DNA of 64,000 nt from Amphiura filiformis (GCF_039555335.1 NC_092637.1:38714526-38778525); one strand, 5' to 3'. Shown: positions 11,960 to 24,345, counted from the first letter of the stretch. Notes: generated by a model from the sequence alone, not told the origin. Translations and numbers: made by a program.

Positions 11960-14572
11960 AAGCATGTTCCTCAAACTTGGTGGGTGGATGCATCATTAGT
12001 ACAACAAGTCACACATACAATATTTTCTCAATTCAATTTTATCCTTTCTGGGTATGACTGATTTTGTTACCGTAAAATTTGTGTCAATTCCCGATATCAC
12101 ATAATAGTACCGTACACTATAAATGCACCACATTTTGTAGGCTCCAATTGCTGATTACATAAATGAGAACAACTGGTATTAAACCAGCGGCACTGTGCAG
12201 TACCGGTCTGTTATTCAATTGCGTTGTGTGTGGGTTATGTGTATTTTATGTGTAAAATGCCTATGCGGCGCGGTGATCCACCCAAAAACAAAATCATCGA
12301 TAGATCCCTGGTACTAGGTGCATCTTGACCCCAGCATAAGTTTGTATTGGTTAGTGGGTCAAGGTCACCTGAGGTCATCCAGGGGTCATCTGAGGTCAAA
12401 TTTGCAAAAAACTGTTGTAGGGGCATGAAACCGTGGGTACAGTCAACATTTGGAGTCAAATTTCGGAAGGTCATCCGGGTCACCCAGGGGTCATCTGAGG
12501 TCAAATTACTAAAAACTCGTATGGGCATGAAACTTGGTGGGTACAGTCAACATTTAAAGTCAAATTTTGGGAAGATACTAAAAAGTGTCGTATGGGCATG
12601 AAACTAGGTGGGTACAGTCAACATTTGGAGTCAAATTTTGGGAAGGTCATTTTGAGGTCATCCGGGGTCACCTGAGGTCAAATTACTAAAACTGTCGTAT
12701 GGACATGAAACTTGGTGGGTACAGTCAACATTTGGAATCAACATTTTGGGAAGGTCATTTTGGGGTCACCCAGGGGTCATCTGAGGTCATATTACTAAAA
12801 ACTGTTGTATGAACATGAAACTGGATACAGTCAACATTTGGAGCCAAATTTTGTGGGGTCGCATGTTCCTCGAACTTGGTGGGTGCATCTTGACCCCAGG
12901 CAGAACAAGTTTGTATTGGTTAGTGGGTCAAGGTCACCTGAGGTCAAATTAGCAAAAACTGTCATATGGGCATGAAACTTGGTGGGTACAGTCAACATTT
13001 GGAGTCAAATTTTTGGAAGGTCATTTCAGGGTCAACCGGTGTCACCCAGGGGTCATCTGAGGTAAAATTGCTAAAAATGTTGTATGGGCATTGGTGGGCA
13101 CGGCCAACATTTGGAGCCTAATTTTGTAGGGTCGCACAGAACAAGTTTGTATTGGATAGTGGGTCACGGTCACAAATTTAACAATCCCCCCTCCTGGTTC
13201 AACTAAAAATTTCAGGTTCCCCCCTCAAGACCACAAAATAATTTTGTGTTCCCCTAAATTACCCATTCCCCCCCTGCCATAAATAACGATCGCTCCCTAA
13301 CCAGCGGCACTGTGCAGTACCGGTCTGTTATTCAATTGCGTTGTGTGTGGGTTATGTGTATTTTATGTGTAAAATGCCTATGCGGCTAGGTGATCCACCC
13401 AAAAAACAAAATCATCGTATAGATCCCTGGTACTAGGTGCATCTTGACCCCAGCATAAGTTTGTATTGGTTAGTGGGTCAAGGTCACCTGAGGTCATCCA
13501 GGGGTCATCTGAGGTCAAATTTGCAAAAACTGTTGTAGGGGCATGAAACCGTGGGTACAGTCAACATTTGGAGTCAAATTTCGGAAGGTCATCCGGGTCA
13601 CCCAGGGGTCATCTGAGGTCAAATTACTAAAACTCAGATGGGCATGAAACTTGGTGGGTACAGTCAACATTTAAAGTCAAATTTTGGGAGGATACTAAAT
13701 ATTTTCGTATCGGCATGAAACTAGGTGGGTACAGTCAACATTTGGAGTCAAATTTTGGGAAGGTCATTTTGAGGTCATCCGGGGTCACCTGAGGTCAAAT
13801 TACTAAAACTGTCGATGGACATGAAACTTGGTGGGTACAGTCAACATTTGGAATCAACATTTTGGGAGGGTCATTTTGGGGTCACCCAGGGGTCATCTGA
13901 GGTCATATTACTAAATATCTGTTGTATGAACATGAAACTGGATACAGTCAACATTTGGAGCCAAATTTTGTGGGGTCGCATGTTCCTCGAACTTGGTGGG
14001 TGCATCTTGACCCCAGGCAGAACAAGTTTGTATTGGTTAGTGGGTCAAGGTCACCTGAGGTCAAATTAGCAAAAACTGTCATATGGGCATGAAACTTGGT
14101 GGGTACAGTCAACATTTGAGTCAAATTTTTGGAAGGTCATTTCAGGGTCAACCGGTGTCACCCAGGGTCATCTGAGGTAAAATTGCAAAAATGTTGTATG
14201 GGCATTGGTGGGCACGGCCAACATTTGGAGCCTAATTTTGTAGGGTCGCACAGAACAAGTTTGTATTGGATAGTGGGTCACGGTCACCAGAGGTCATCCA
14301 GGGGTCATCTGAAGTCAAATTAGCAAAAACTGTCGTATGGGCATGAAACTTGGTGGGTACAGTCAACATTTAGAACCAAATTTTTGGAAGCTCATTTCGA
14401 GTCAGCCAGGGGTCACCTGAGGTCAAATTACTAAAACTGTCGATGGGCATGAAACTTGGTGGGTACAGTCAACATTTGAAGTCAAATTTTTGGAAGGTCA
14501 TTTCGGGGTCATCTGAGGTCACCATTTAGAGCAAAATTTTGGGAGGTCATTTCGGGTCGCTCTGAGGTCAAT
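11960..14572 (+). repeat. Largest AGGTCA-rich monomer array
   Basis: About twenty imperfect monomers of the family at 3.4 kb: GGTCATCCAGGGGTCATCTG, AGGTCAAATTACTAAAACTG, TATGGGCATGAAACTTGGTG, GGTACAGTCAACATTTGGAG. It also contains a longer variant with GGTCGCATGTTCCTC, TTGACCCCAGGCAGAACAAG and TTTGTATTGGTTAGTGGGTC. The open frames that run through it are low-complexity consequences of the repeat. Confidence 0.92.
12182..14287 (+). repeat. Two ~1-kb tandem copies (period 1,117 bp)
   Basis: 12,182-13,173 and 13,299-14,287 are near-identical copies starting AACCAGCGGCACTGTGCAGT and ending GTGGGTCACGGTCAC, separated by 125 bp of C-rich unrelated sequence. They differ by occasional single-base indels. 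The duplication lies inside the older monomer array and must postdate it. Confidence 0.92.
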
Positions 14573-16313
14573 TTAGATGAATTCTAATAGTTGCCAAGGC
14601 TTTCTATAGTTGTTGAAAGCTTCAAATACTAAAAAAGGGATTTTAAAATTTTGCAGAACAAATTATTCTTGCTGGTTCAGTAGTAATTTGCACAATAATG
14701 AATTATTTTCAGATTTTGCAACTAATAGTAATGCGGCAAAAATAATAATGCGGAGGAGGAAGATTGACCACCGCATCGAGTTTCAAGGACCGTATTGAAT
14801 ATTTGTGGGGAATTTTTCAAACTGAAGGTTTAAAAAATTGACCGACCTACCAACCTGTTGCGCATTCGACTCCAAGAACAATTGCTTTCCCACAAAAAAA
14901 GCGTAGAGCCACAGCGCCATTGGTGCTCTTGTTGTGTAGTATAGGACCACCAAACTAATCATCCTCATAAATTGCTACCATGCAGAGAAAAGTACCATAT
15001 CATCATCTTGTAATTGAGTAGGTGTGGAGGAGGTGGCATGTGTGCTGGTGAAGATGCACGTGACGCCTGAAGTACCAGTACAACTAGAATGAATAATTTT
15101 ATTGTATAGTATGAGCCAAAATAGCCTCATTGCTAGTGCCACAGTTGAACCTCCAATTAAAGTCATGTTAAAATGACCTCAAGTTTGAGAGCATCAGAGG
15201 TCATTGAATTGACTGTACAAACATTGGGGTTACAGAACTGTAGGCGGCAGAAACTGTAGTAGTTTACATATTAGTCATTATTATCAACATAAATTGTTGT
15301 CCAGTCAGGCTGGTATGGACGTAATGACCTATTGTTTGTTACTTGGTGATTTCTAGAGGCGGAGTCAAATCGTGTTCTGCTCACATTTTGAGTTACACCA
15401 GGCGTAAACTTGCGCTAACATTGATAAAAATTTCACACCTAGCTTACTCCCAGCACTACACTGACAAGTTAAGCATTAACTTCTGGTAGGTGAAAACATT
15501 TGCTACCACTTCCGACGTTTCTGTGACCGTTACCAACCACAAGAAATGTTATTTCTTTACTAATGACCAAAAAAAGGTCAAACTTCACCGGGTGTCAGAC
15601 GTAGCAACGTTCACATTGCAACATACGCCTGGCGGAAATTACACCTAGTTCGCTACTCCTGACTTGTGTCAGGAGTAAATTGTCGGATGTACGCCTAGTG
15701 GAACTTATGCTGTCCATCGTTCATACTGCCACTACTTCTGGCAGTGCCTACCGTTACTCCTAGCAACTTGCGCCGATCAAGTTCCGCCGGGCGATTTCGA
15801 ACAATGTGAACACAGCTTATGTTAGCATTATGATGCAAATCCGCCTAGATCAGTTCTACAGTTTTAGTTTTTTCAGTTATCATTTCCACAGAATCCTGCC
15901 ACACTAAATGACGAAATTCTACCTTTGAGACTGCATACATGTATAAGATAGTAGCAAATTCTACCTAATAGCGGCCTCTCCGCTAATAAGCAGTAAAGCA
16001 CCCTTTGAAGAATTTGTGTATTGAGTGCCCCCTTTTCAGTTGTAAATATGCTGTTATTTTCGCGAATTGACATGCAGGCTCGAAAATAACAAGTGAAATA
16101 CAGTTTTTAAGAAGTTGTAGTTCACAGTCACACTTCGACTATAACTTTTGCAAAATAAATAAAAATTGCAAATCATTTCATTTCATAATTTTAATAAGTA
16201 CACCTGAATGACTGTTATGGTTACTTAAAGATTTTGAGATTGATGGATAATTCATAATTCCATCACATTCCCCCTCACCCATAGCTCATTGAAGCAATCT
16301 GTAGACCAATCTT
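14573..16313. other. No gene seen; possible element at about 15,370-15,825
   Basis: No protein-like ORF. GTGTTCTGCTCACATT near 15,373 and AATGTGAACACAGC near 15,804-15,817 are an imperfect inverted pair enclosing short repeated TACACC/CGCCTGGCGG-type phrases, so a degenerate inverted-repeat element is possible but not assured. AGAGCCACAGCGCCATTGGT at 14,905 recurs nearly intact at 30,570. Confidence 0.4.
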
Positions 16314-16515
16314 CAGGGTCAGAAATTCGCAACCGAGTGCGAGAATCCTTTTGGATTCTCCCAGTGGAATTGTGCAAGAATCCATGGATTCTCGCCATAT
16401 AACTTTGCATGGTAAATTGAAATATTTACGAGAATCCATTTAGATTCTTGCAATTTTGTTGACGAGAATCTTTGCGAGAATGGATTCTCGGATTCTCGCC
16501 GAATTTCTGACCCTG
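16314..16515. mobile_element. MITE with CAGGGTCAG ends
   Basis: The left end CAGGGTCAGAAATTCG and the right end CGAATTTCTGACCCTG are perfect 16-bp inverted repeats 202 bp apart overall. Both flanks read ATCTT, a plausible 5-bp target-site duplication. The interior is built of alternating CGAGAATC and GATTCTCG/GATTCTTG phrases, so it is largely self-complementary. Confidence 0.9.
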
Positions 16516-18520
16516 ATCTTGATGTTTGTACACTGGTTATCGCCATTCTACAGTGTGCAACTGTGCATCATCTTTATTCAGATCCGTAACCCGAGTTTAC
16601 CTAACATAATCAATGCTAACACAGACATGGATACTGCATTTATTCACACACTTGTTTGAGGCGACAAGGGAAAGTGTTAGTCGCTGAACTGCTTGAACAA
16701 ATTTGTTGTTTTGCATTTGTGCATGTGTCAAAGAGAGCTGGCACTAAACACGGACCTCTGCGTGTGCTAGTTTGTAGATGAAGGATGTAGTCTGGTACAG
16801 TCCCGAGGCTGGGGGTACCTACTGAGCTTCTGGCAGGGGAACTGTAAGTCAAGGCCTATATGGGGCTCTGTTAATTGTCGTTTATTTTAGATTCTTTAGT
16901 TTTAGTTCTGAGTTACAGCATTACATTAAAAATGTGTTACTGTGGAAATTAGTCCGGACAGATATTCAGTACAATATGCATATATTCTGCTGTGAGATAT
17001 TATTGGAATTGATTGGACTTAATTAGCCTCCAACTGGATTTGAGTGACTCACCAGATCAGTTCCAACTGCTCATTCATATTCGGGCGGCCGATGACACTA
17101 GTGCCAATTTATTGCAGTTGTGGAAATGATTTCACTGACCTGATTAAATACAGGTACATATTGACATTGATGGTCAGAGTGTTTGGTTCTAATTATATAG
17201 AGTTGATTGGCAATTAGGGCATTGGTGACTGGATGGTCATAATTAGGTAGTCATGATGAATGCATGTAGATGTATGTAGGATGGAAAAAGCAGAGGTATA
17301 GATACGTGTCAGAGTTGTGAAATAGATTGAAGAAATCCTTAAATTGTAAAATCAGTAAATACCCAACAAAAAACCAAGAAAGTACATGTCACTTGAAGCT
17401 GCACTGCATACAGATTTCTATACACTGACCGCTCTTAAATTTCGGAGCAATTTTATCAAAGGTCATATAATTCATAGGTTTGTGTGTGGACTGTATGCAT
17501 GCATAGACCATAATGGTCTATGATGCATGTTATAATCCAGTTAAGGAATAGTATCACATTGTCCATATTTTGAACATTTATTATGCACATGGTTGTAACA
17601 AACAAGATAGTTCACAGAAATTTATTTTAAATTGGCACCTTAATACAAAATTGAATTGACAATGCTGTTCTAAACCATGATGATACCTGGGTTATGTACT
17701 TTCCAGTGTAGTTCCTTTTTGAAGAAAAAACAACCATCAGAACAGACTGAACTGTTAGGAATTGGACACAGACAGTTGCAGAACTATAGAATTAATAGAA
17801 ATCATCAAAATTATGGTTTTACAATTTATTTATTTTGGTTGGAAATTTCCTGAAGAAAGGAAGAAAAATAAATATGTTTAAGAAATTGTGTGATGTTGCT
17901 CTATTTGTGGGATATCTTCCGGTGAAATTGAACACTTACTCCAGATCCACAAATATCTCCAGCCTACCAAATCATCTTGTATTCCCCCTCATGATTGTGT
18001 TCCATCCTATGTTCTGTTGTGTAGCATTGATAGGATAGGGAACAAGAGTACATATCTAGCAATATTTAGACATCTCGACTGCTGAGAGTCCAATGAGCTA
18101 GGGAGGCAACCACTTAGCATAATTAAAACTAGCCTACCTCTTGTCCCAATGTTACATCGCATGTAAATAATATGGGTTTGGTATTATGTTATACAAGACG
18201 GTGACATTTGATCAAATACCTCATCTGGTCACATTAATAATAATGCTACATGTGTATCCATGGGACTTGAATATTTGATATGAGATGTCAGGTGTTTATA
18301 TGAGGTGATTCTGTAGAATGTTAATTTGGTACATTCAGTTGTAGTTAGGCTTGTGTTTTACTAATTGGCAAAAATTGAGCAGCAGGAACGAAATTATTAA
18401 TATTTTGTTACAAATGTGATATGTGATGGCAGACTTGGCGTAGTTTACAGGATCCATCACTTCCATTTGAGAGAGCATCTTAAAGGGGCAGCTAGCACTA
18501 CATGTATTCGTGAGCCAAAA
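16516..18520. other. No gene seen
   Basis: AT-rich; no ORF with family resemblance. It contains a small perfect hairpin near 17,503-17,528 (GCATAGACCAT ... ATGGTCTATG). Nothing else is supportable. Confidence 0.55.
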
Positions 18521-18530
18521 TAACATCATG

Positions 18531-19030
18531 CAGGCCTGGAAAAAAATGATCATTTCCCAGCAAGATAGATCTCTCCAACAAAGCAGGATTTCCCAGCATT
18601 TATGTATACCGTATTTCGTCAAATAGTCGCTCCCCCCTCAAATAAACGCCCCCCACCACTTTTTTCAACCAAGATGTTTCAAAAATTCTCCGATATTTCC
18701 ATGCTATCTTGTGTAGTAAGCTTACCAAGTTGCTCACATGGTCAATAATAGCAGCAATAAATGGCGAAAATCTGCATCCGAAACCCGGAAGTGAACCAAA
18801 AGTCAGTGTCAAAAGGTCATAGTTCGTCATTTTAGCATGACTTTTAAGCTTACCTAATGATTTTAACAGGAATTTTCGTGCTAAAAATTTCAACCTAATA
18901 AACGCCCCCCCCCCCCCTTGGGAAAGTGTAACGCCCCCGGGGGCGCTTATTTGACGAAAAACAGTATCTTTATCCAAATGGCCAAATTGACCGGCAAGGA
19001 TTGCCAAATTGCCTATTTTTTCCAGGCCTG
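18531..19030. mobile_element. Outer MITE of a nested pair, with 9-bp target duplication
   Basis: The ends are CAGGCCTGGAAAAAA (18,531) and TTTTTTCCAGGCCTG (to 19,030). The flanks are identical 9-mers AACATCATG at 18,522-18,530 and 19,031-19,039, a clean target-site duplication. A different MITE (18,607-18,966) sits inside it. Without the insert this element is only about 140 bp. Confidence 0.9.
18607..18966. mobile_element. Inner MITE, TACCGTATTTCGTCAAATA family, copy 1
   Basis: The left end is TACCGTATTTCGTCAAATAG and the right end is the inverse of TACTGTTTTTCGTCAAATAA. It has C-rich runs just inside both ends (CGCTCCCCCC and CGCCCCCCCC). A second copy is at 25,856 and a related one at 40,711. 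The 135-aa minus-strand frame across it is not a gene. Confidence 0.92.
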
Positions 19031-19282
19031 AACATCATGCCTCATTGCTAAGTTCAATAACCAGTAACCACCATTCAACAATCATAATTCAAAAGCCAAC
19101 CTCCAATTGGGGGAGTATGAAATTTAGTCACACTGTAAAGATCACACTATACGTATATATTGCGGTCAAAGAGCTTTGTACAGACAGATAAAGGTTTGAA
19201 ATTCTAGTGTTTTTATGTTTTTTAAAGTACAGAATACTAACTTGTAGTTTCCCATTTTTCTTTTCATTTTCTTTTCTTTTAG

Positions 19283-19424
19283 AATTTGCTTAAAGAGTTC
19301 TTGATACTGGATAAAGCTAAGAGGGACAAAGAGTCCGACTCAGAGAGCCAAGTATTCTACCTAAAAATGAAGGGAGATTATTTCCGGTACCTTGCTGAGG
19401 TTGCATCTGGGGATACCAGAACTA
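19283..19424 (+). CDS. 14-3-3 protein (zeta-like), internal exon A (common exon)
   Basis: This 142-bp exon encodes 47 codons plus one base of the 14-3-3 phosphoserine/threonine-binding adaptor, starting N-L-L-K-E-F-L and ending V-A-S-G-D-T-R-T. It includes the hallmark [16 protein letters not shown], whose Arg-Tyr pair corresponds to R127/Y128 of human 14-3-3zeta and contacts the ligand phosphate. The acceptor is TTTTCTTTTAG and the donor is A|GTAAGT. It corresponds to the human YWHAZ exon covering roughly residues 100-141, but is 18 bp longer: six extra charged residues (around [13 protein letters not shown]) lie in the loop before FYLKMK. It ends in phase 1 and joins either B exon to make a Lys codon (A|AA). 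The preceding exons (first ~100 codons, with K49 and R56) are not in the window and must lie upstream. Confidence 0.95.
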
Positions 19425-19994
19425 GTAAGTAGCTTTAGCTGTTGTTATCCCACCCCACCTGGATGGATTTATATTACCCGTAGCTCATAAAATAGACATA
19501 TTTTAAATTTACAAGAATATTAAATAGCGAGTGTCTGTGTATCCAAGGGGAACTGCCAACATAGTGTTTGTACAATGATTCGCACCCTCCACATTCTGCA
19601 TTAAGTTGAGTTTGGTGCATGATCTTCAATTGGTGACATGACTAAAGTATACAAAATTTTGATTGGAAGACTAAACAATTCTTTCCGATTTCTGGAAATC
19701 TGAAACTAAGAGTTTAGTCTTCCCTTCAAGATTGGTGCTAATCCAAAACACTGGGCTCTTTCTATTCTAAAGCACATTTCCGTTTCGAAAACTTGACCTT
19801 GCTCACAAAAATTCATGAGGATGTTATGGAAAAAACAATATCAATGAAGCCAGACCAGGGTTCGATTTACTTTGAAAAACATTGTTTAGCAATTTTTAGC
19901 GAAAATAACATTTAGGTGATGTTCTTATTATTTGTTTACATTGCAAAACATTGCTATACAAGCTGATATTTGTGTAGCAGGTTGTCCAAAATGG

Positions 19995-20100
19995 GGAGCA
20001 TTTTGCTCCACGACACAAGTTAAATTGAACCCTGGGCCAGACCTCAAGGAGCATTTTGCTCCACGACACAAGTTAAATCGAACCCTGAGCCAGACCTCAA
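19995..20100 (+). repeat. 53-bp tandem duplication with a hairpin in each unit
   Basis: Units 19,995-20,047 and 20,048-20,100 differ at about two or three positions. Each starts with the palindrome GGAGCATTTTGCTCC. The flanking 70-aa frames on both strands are by-products. Confidence 0.92.
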
Positions 20101-21113
20101 ATTCAACTGTAATATTAGGCATTTGCATTAAAGGCAAGGTTTAGGGAAATCATGAATTCCAACATTTTTGCAAATATCTCCAAAACCTTTCAATGATACA
20201 ATCTCAAGTGAGTTTGTACTTATGTAGGGATATGTTGGCCATGTTATGAAGGTAATAAAACCGTTGCCATGGTAACCAAGCAGTCGCTATTGGCTTCTAG
20301 CCAATCACATTGAAAGTTGATTTTTTCCCTGTTTTTTTCGCAAATCACTTCATTTGTCCCAATAAAAGTATACTCCCATGGTGAGTCATGTTCCTGCGCA
20401 CCTCCACTGATTTTCCCGTCAAAAAAATCCCAGTGGAATTCCCCGTGGGGGTCAAAGTGAAATTTTCGTTTTTTGGCCACAGATTCCATATTACTTACAA
20501 ACTTTTTACGGGAAAATCAGCAGAGGTCATTTGTGATGTTCTTGAACGATTTGACACCATTCCAATATTTATTTGGACATGTACAATTTCAACCGTATGA
20601 AGGCAGTATCCAGGTTTAAAAATTACTATCTTCTTCTGTGCCAAAGATGAAAACGATCCATAGATCTTTAGTTTGCATTTAAAACCACCTTAATAAAAGT
20701 GTAATATAGGCCTGGCTGATGATAATCGACACATCCCACATCTTTTGAACATCGCATTATAATTTATATGCATGAGGCAACAAGGTTAACATTAAAAATT
20801 CCTCTCCCATGGTTACACAAAGTTTGCAGCACATACACATAGCATGTACCCAACAAAATATTTAACTCAAAGCCATGCCTGCCCTCCCCCTTTTGCATTC
20901 CTTACACTTCCCTAGATTGCTGCCCTCAGTTGGTCAAAGTTCAGGTTTTTCATCCAATTCAATTTTCAGTCATCACTAATAACAAGCATCTCACAATACA
21001 GTTGGTGGATGATGAAGGGTGTAGTCTAGAACACTCCCCCAAGTTCACCCATTCTGCTGCCATTTAATTTTTGTCAAGTGAACAATTCACTGTAGATATC
21101 GCGTAATCGTAGT

Positions 21114-22787
21114 GGGCTATTTCATTATAAATGACACGTTCACAAAAATGGCTTTTATCATATCTGGTTGATATAATTAGGGTGATAATGCAGTGTTATT
21201 AACTTAATTCTAAGTATGCCACAAACTACAAGCTACATGAGCATTTTTACAGAATTCTGTCTATTTTTTGTATAAAAAAATTGCCAAAAGGTACATTTTT
21301 AACCTAATTTTGGAGTCCCATTTCATTTTGCCCATGTATTCTGAATTAATTCTTTGAAAAATTAGGTACATTCTATGGCAATGTGCTTGTTGCAATGAAA
21401 ATATAATATGTGTGGAACATCATGCAAGTTGAATGGTGAAAATTGGTGCAAAAATGTTAAAAGTCCGTAGATTCTTGCAAAATTGGCATTTTGCGTTAAA
21501 TAAAAAAAAAAATGAGTGTCCTCTCCAATTCATGCCTCCATTTTTGTTAACATTAAAGAGGAAATATAAACCCTTACCCTACCTGTATAATCTGTGTTAT
21601 ATTACCAATTGATGGGACAGGGCACTGATTGAGGAATTCATTTATTTTACATACAGTAGACCACTTGTTCTTGATACCACAGTTCCGCGTTAAAATTTGT
21701 CCTCTCCAGAACTGAAGTTAATTACTAATTGTTGAAATAAGAAGGATTATATCATAGAATGTGAAATTTGTAGAGGAAGAGTGGTCTTCCTTCTACCAAG
21801 GTGGCACATGATTTGGTATTTGTTGCATTTTTGCAAGCCTGTATCCACGATTCTGTTTGCAATTTAACAAATGTCCTCTCCAGCACAATTATGTCATTTC
21901 CATGAATTGGTAAACAAACTAAAACATAAAAATTTCAAAGAGCCAAACCCACAAGAAATTTTTGCATTTTATTGCAAATTATGCTTACAAACCACTTTAG
22001 TGTTCAAATTATTGTCCAGTTGTTGAGAACACATATGATATTATTCTGCATTGAACTTCGTTAGCTAAAAATTGCAATATTCCTAATTTAACCAGAATAT
22101 TAACCCTGTTTGTAGTGGATTTTAAATGCTGGGGATCTTTTATGCAATAATATTGATGCAATAATATTGATGCAGCTATTTCTAAAGTTAAAGTATGCTT
22201 TATTATGTGTTAAAAATGTGTCCTATCCAGAACAAATGACACAGGAGGGTCTTTTATTTTAGGTTTTCCATGACTAGTACAACAGATTGACGCAGAATAC
22301 TCACTTATGCATCAGTGTAGCTATTGGGCAGGACAAAATGACTATTTCATGAATTTTTCATGTGAAGATAAAGTTTATCCTTAAAATATGTAGTAATTTT
22401 GCACCATGTATCTGGATTAGTATCAATTTACTAATTGTTTTATATTGAAACTGGCATATTTAAGACACTGAAGTGTAAAGGAACATACAACAATTATTAC
22501 AGACTAAATATGAATAAGTATGAACCCAATGTTGGTTACATATACTCTTTCAAAGTTGTGTATTAAATTGTTTAAAAAAATGTCCCCTCCAGACGGCAGC
22601 TATGTTTTACACAGCAAAAATTCAATTTAATTTTTTAATGGTTCCTGAGGGTTTGACGCTCTAATATTTTGAGAATTATTGACACACCATCTGAACTTTG
22701 AAATGATAATGAATTTGCATGAAATAAATGAGTTTGAATTTTGACCCCTTTTGGGACTCAATGTTGTCATTTATAATGAAATAGCCC
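21114..22787. mobile_element. 1.67-kb non-autonomous inverted-repeat element
   Basis: The left end GGGCTATTTCATTATAAATG(ACA) and its perfect inverse at 22,765-22,787 give 23-bp terminal inverted repeats. Both flanks read TAGT, a possible 4-bp target-site duplication. No transposase ORF is present. Inside, the phrase TGTCC(T/C)(C/A)TCCA recurs five times at multiples of about 177 bp, usually 5-10 bp after a TTAAAA-like run, so the interior looks like an old tandem repeat. Confidence 0.85.
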
Positions 22788-24345
22788 TAGTACTAGTAAA
22801 TATGTCCACCAGTTCAGAATGCATGTATCTGGATGTGGTTTATAGATAGCTTTGAAAATCGAGAACAGCTGATGGCAGACTACTACTGTACAGCCCATGC
22901 TTAAATACACGTAGTATCATCGTAGTATGGACTGACAAAAAGGGAAGCTATATGAAATATATCTAGAGTACTGTAACCTGAGCAAGAGTCAAGTTGCTAG
23001 CTGGTATTTTTCATGACCCTTAATATTTTCACGTACACTGGTGTACCTTGCAAATTTGTTCCATAATTAGCACACACACAAATGAGACAACTGCAACATG
23101 ACATTTTGCATACACGAAATTGAAAAATGTGCTGTGAAGTAATTTCTATGTTTACATTGCATCCAGTATATGTCAGGGGAGGCCAACCTATAAATTTGCA
23201 GGCTGCATGCTTGACGCCAACTCACGGGCTTGCAATGTGAAGCAACTTGCTTAAAATTTATTTTTCCACCGCAAGCTAACAAATTATCGCTACTGAATTC
23301 TGAGAACAAAGAGATACAATATAAATCTGTATCAAATAAATGTACGCTCCATCAGTGTTGTGTAAAAACACCACACCGATTTTGAACTATAAAAATACAT
23401 TTGTAGGACATTGCCCACATGAATATAGGAATGTTATCGCTAATTTAAGCTAAAAGAACCATATTGCAAAATTATCTATAATTTTATGTTATTGCTTTTA
23501 AATATAAGGGTTTTTTTATCAACATTGACATGGTAGGGGACATGGCAGAATGGACTGCGCTCATTTATTAGTGTTGTTTGTCTTGGAAGTTTTATACATT
23601 TAAAAAAACAAACAGACCAAAATGATTCTTTTGCATTGTGGACCCCATGTTTGCGCTATGATTTAATTGTCTTGGAATTAATGTACTTGTGTGAGCAAGC
23701 TTTCGTTCTTATTTACACACTTGAAGCCAAAGCTGATATCGTAACATATAATCTGTCGAAAGCAATTCCACCAATTCTTCATTGAGACTATAGCGAGCAC
23801 AAAAACTTAAAGCCTAACTTGAGTCGACTTCTGCAGCACGACCGATGACAGAAGTCGCAGTGAAAAAAAAGGGTGAGTATAGGTGTTACTTGTATCATAA
23901 TTTCAAATAGGAAAAAAATGCTCGATTTGCAAATTTTAAAAACATGTAAATAATTGCAGTTGGCTTTATTTCATTTCACTTTTTTTTTTTATACTTTTTA
24001 CGCTGCATTTTGTTTGTTGCGCTTGGAAAATTTTGCAATGTTAATTTTCCATTGCTTGACACTGTAGACTAGTGACTAACTTAGTCTCAATGCACTACAG
24101 TGTTTTTGTGTGCATTCACTTCGTATTGTGGTCAATTGTTTCTGTCCACTACCATGTCATGCTTGCTAGAATTTGGGCTGGCTATTAGTTTGAAAAAAAT
24201 GTAATCACACATTACTGTGGCTTCAAAACAAATTGCGAGATCATAAACAAAAATGTTGGCCATCCCCATGGTTTGGTTGCAATGCATTGTATATACAGCA
24301 CATATTAAGTCCACATATGGATTTCTTGGACATAACTATTTTATA

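Noticed and set aside
18600..19007. 135-aa minus-strand frame
   Set aside because: It lies across two nested MITEs; composition and ends are explained by the elements.
1..19282. 14-3-3 N-terminal coding exon within the window
   Set aside because: A ~300-bp open exon with the conserved R-N-L-L-S-V-A-Y-K-N-V block would be obvious; none seen, so it is presumed further upstream.
19932..20144. LNPGPDL in a 70-aa frame, resembling a 2A motif end
   Set aside because: It lacks the D-x-E/H-x-N-P-G-P context, lies in a 53-bp tandem duplication, and is in an intron; coincidence.
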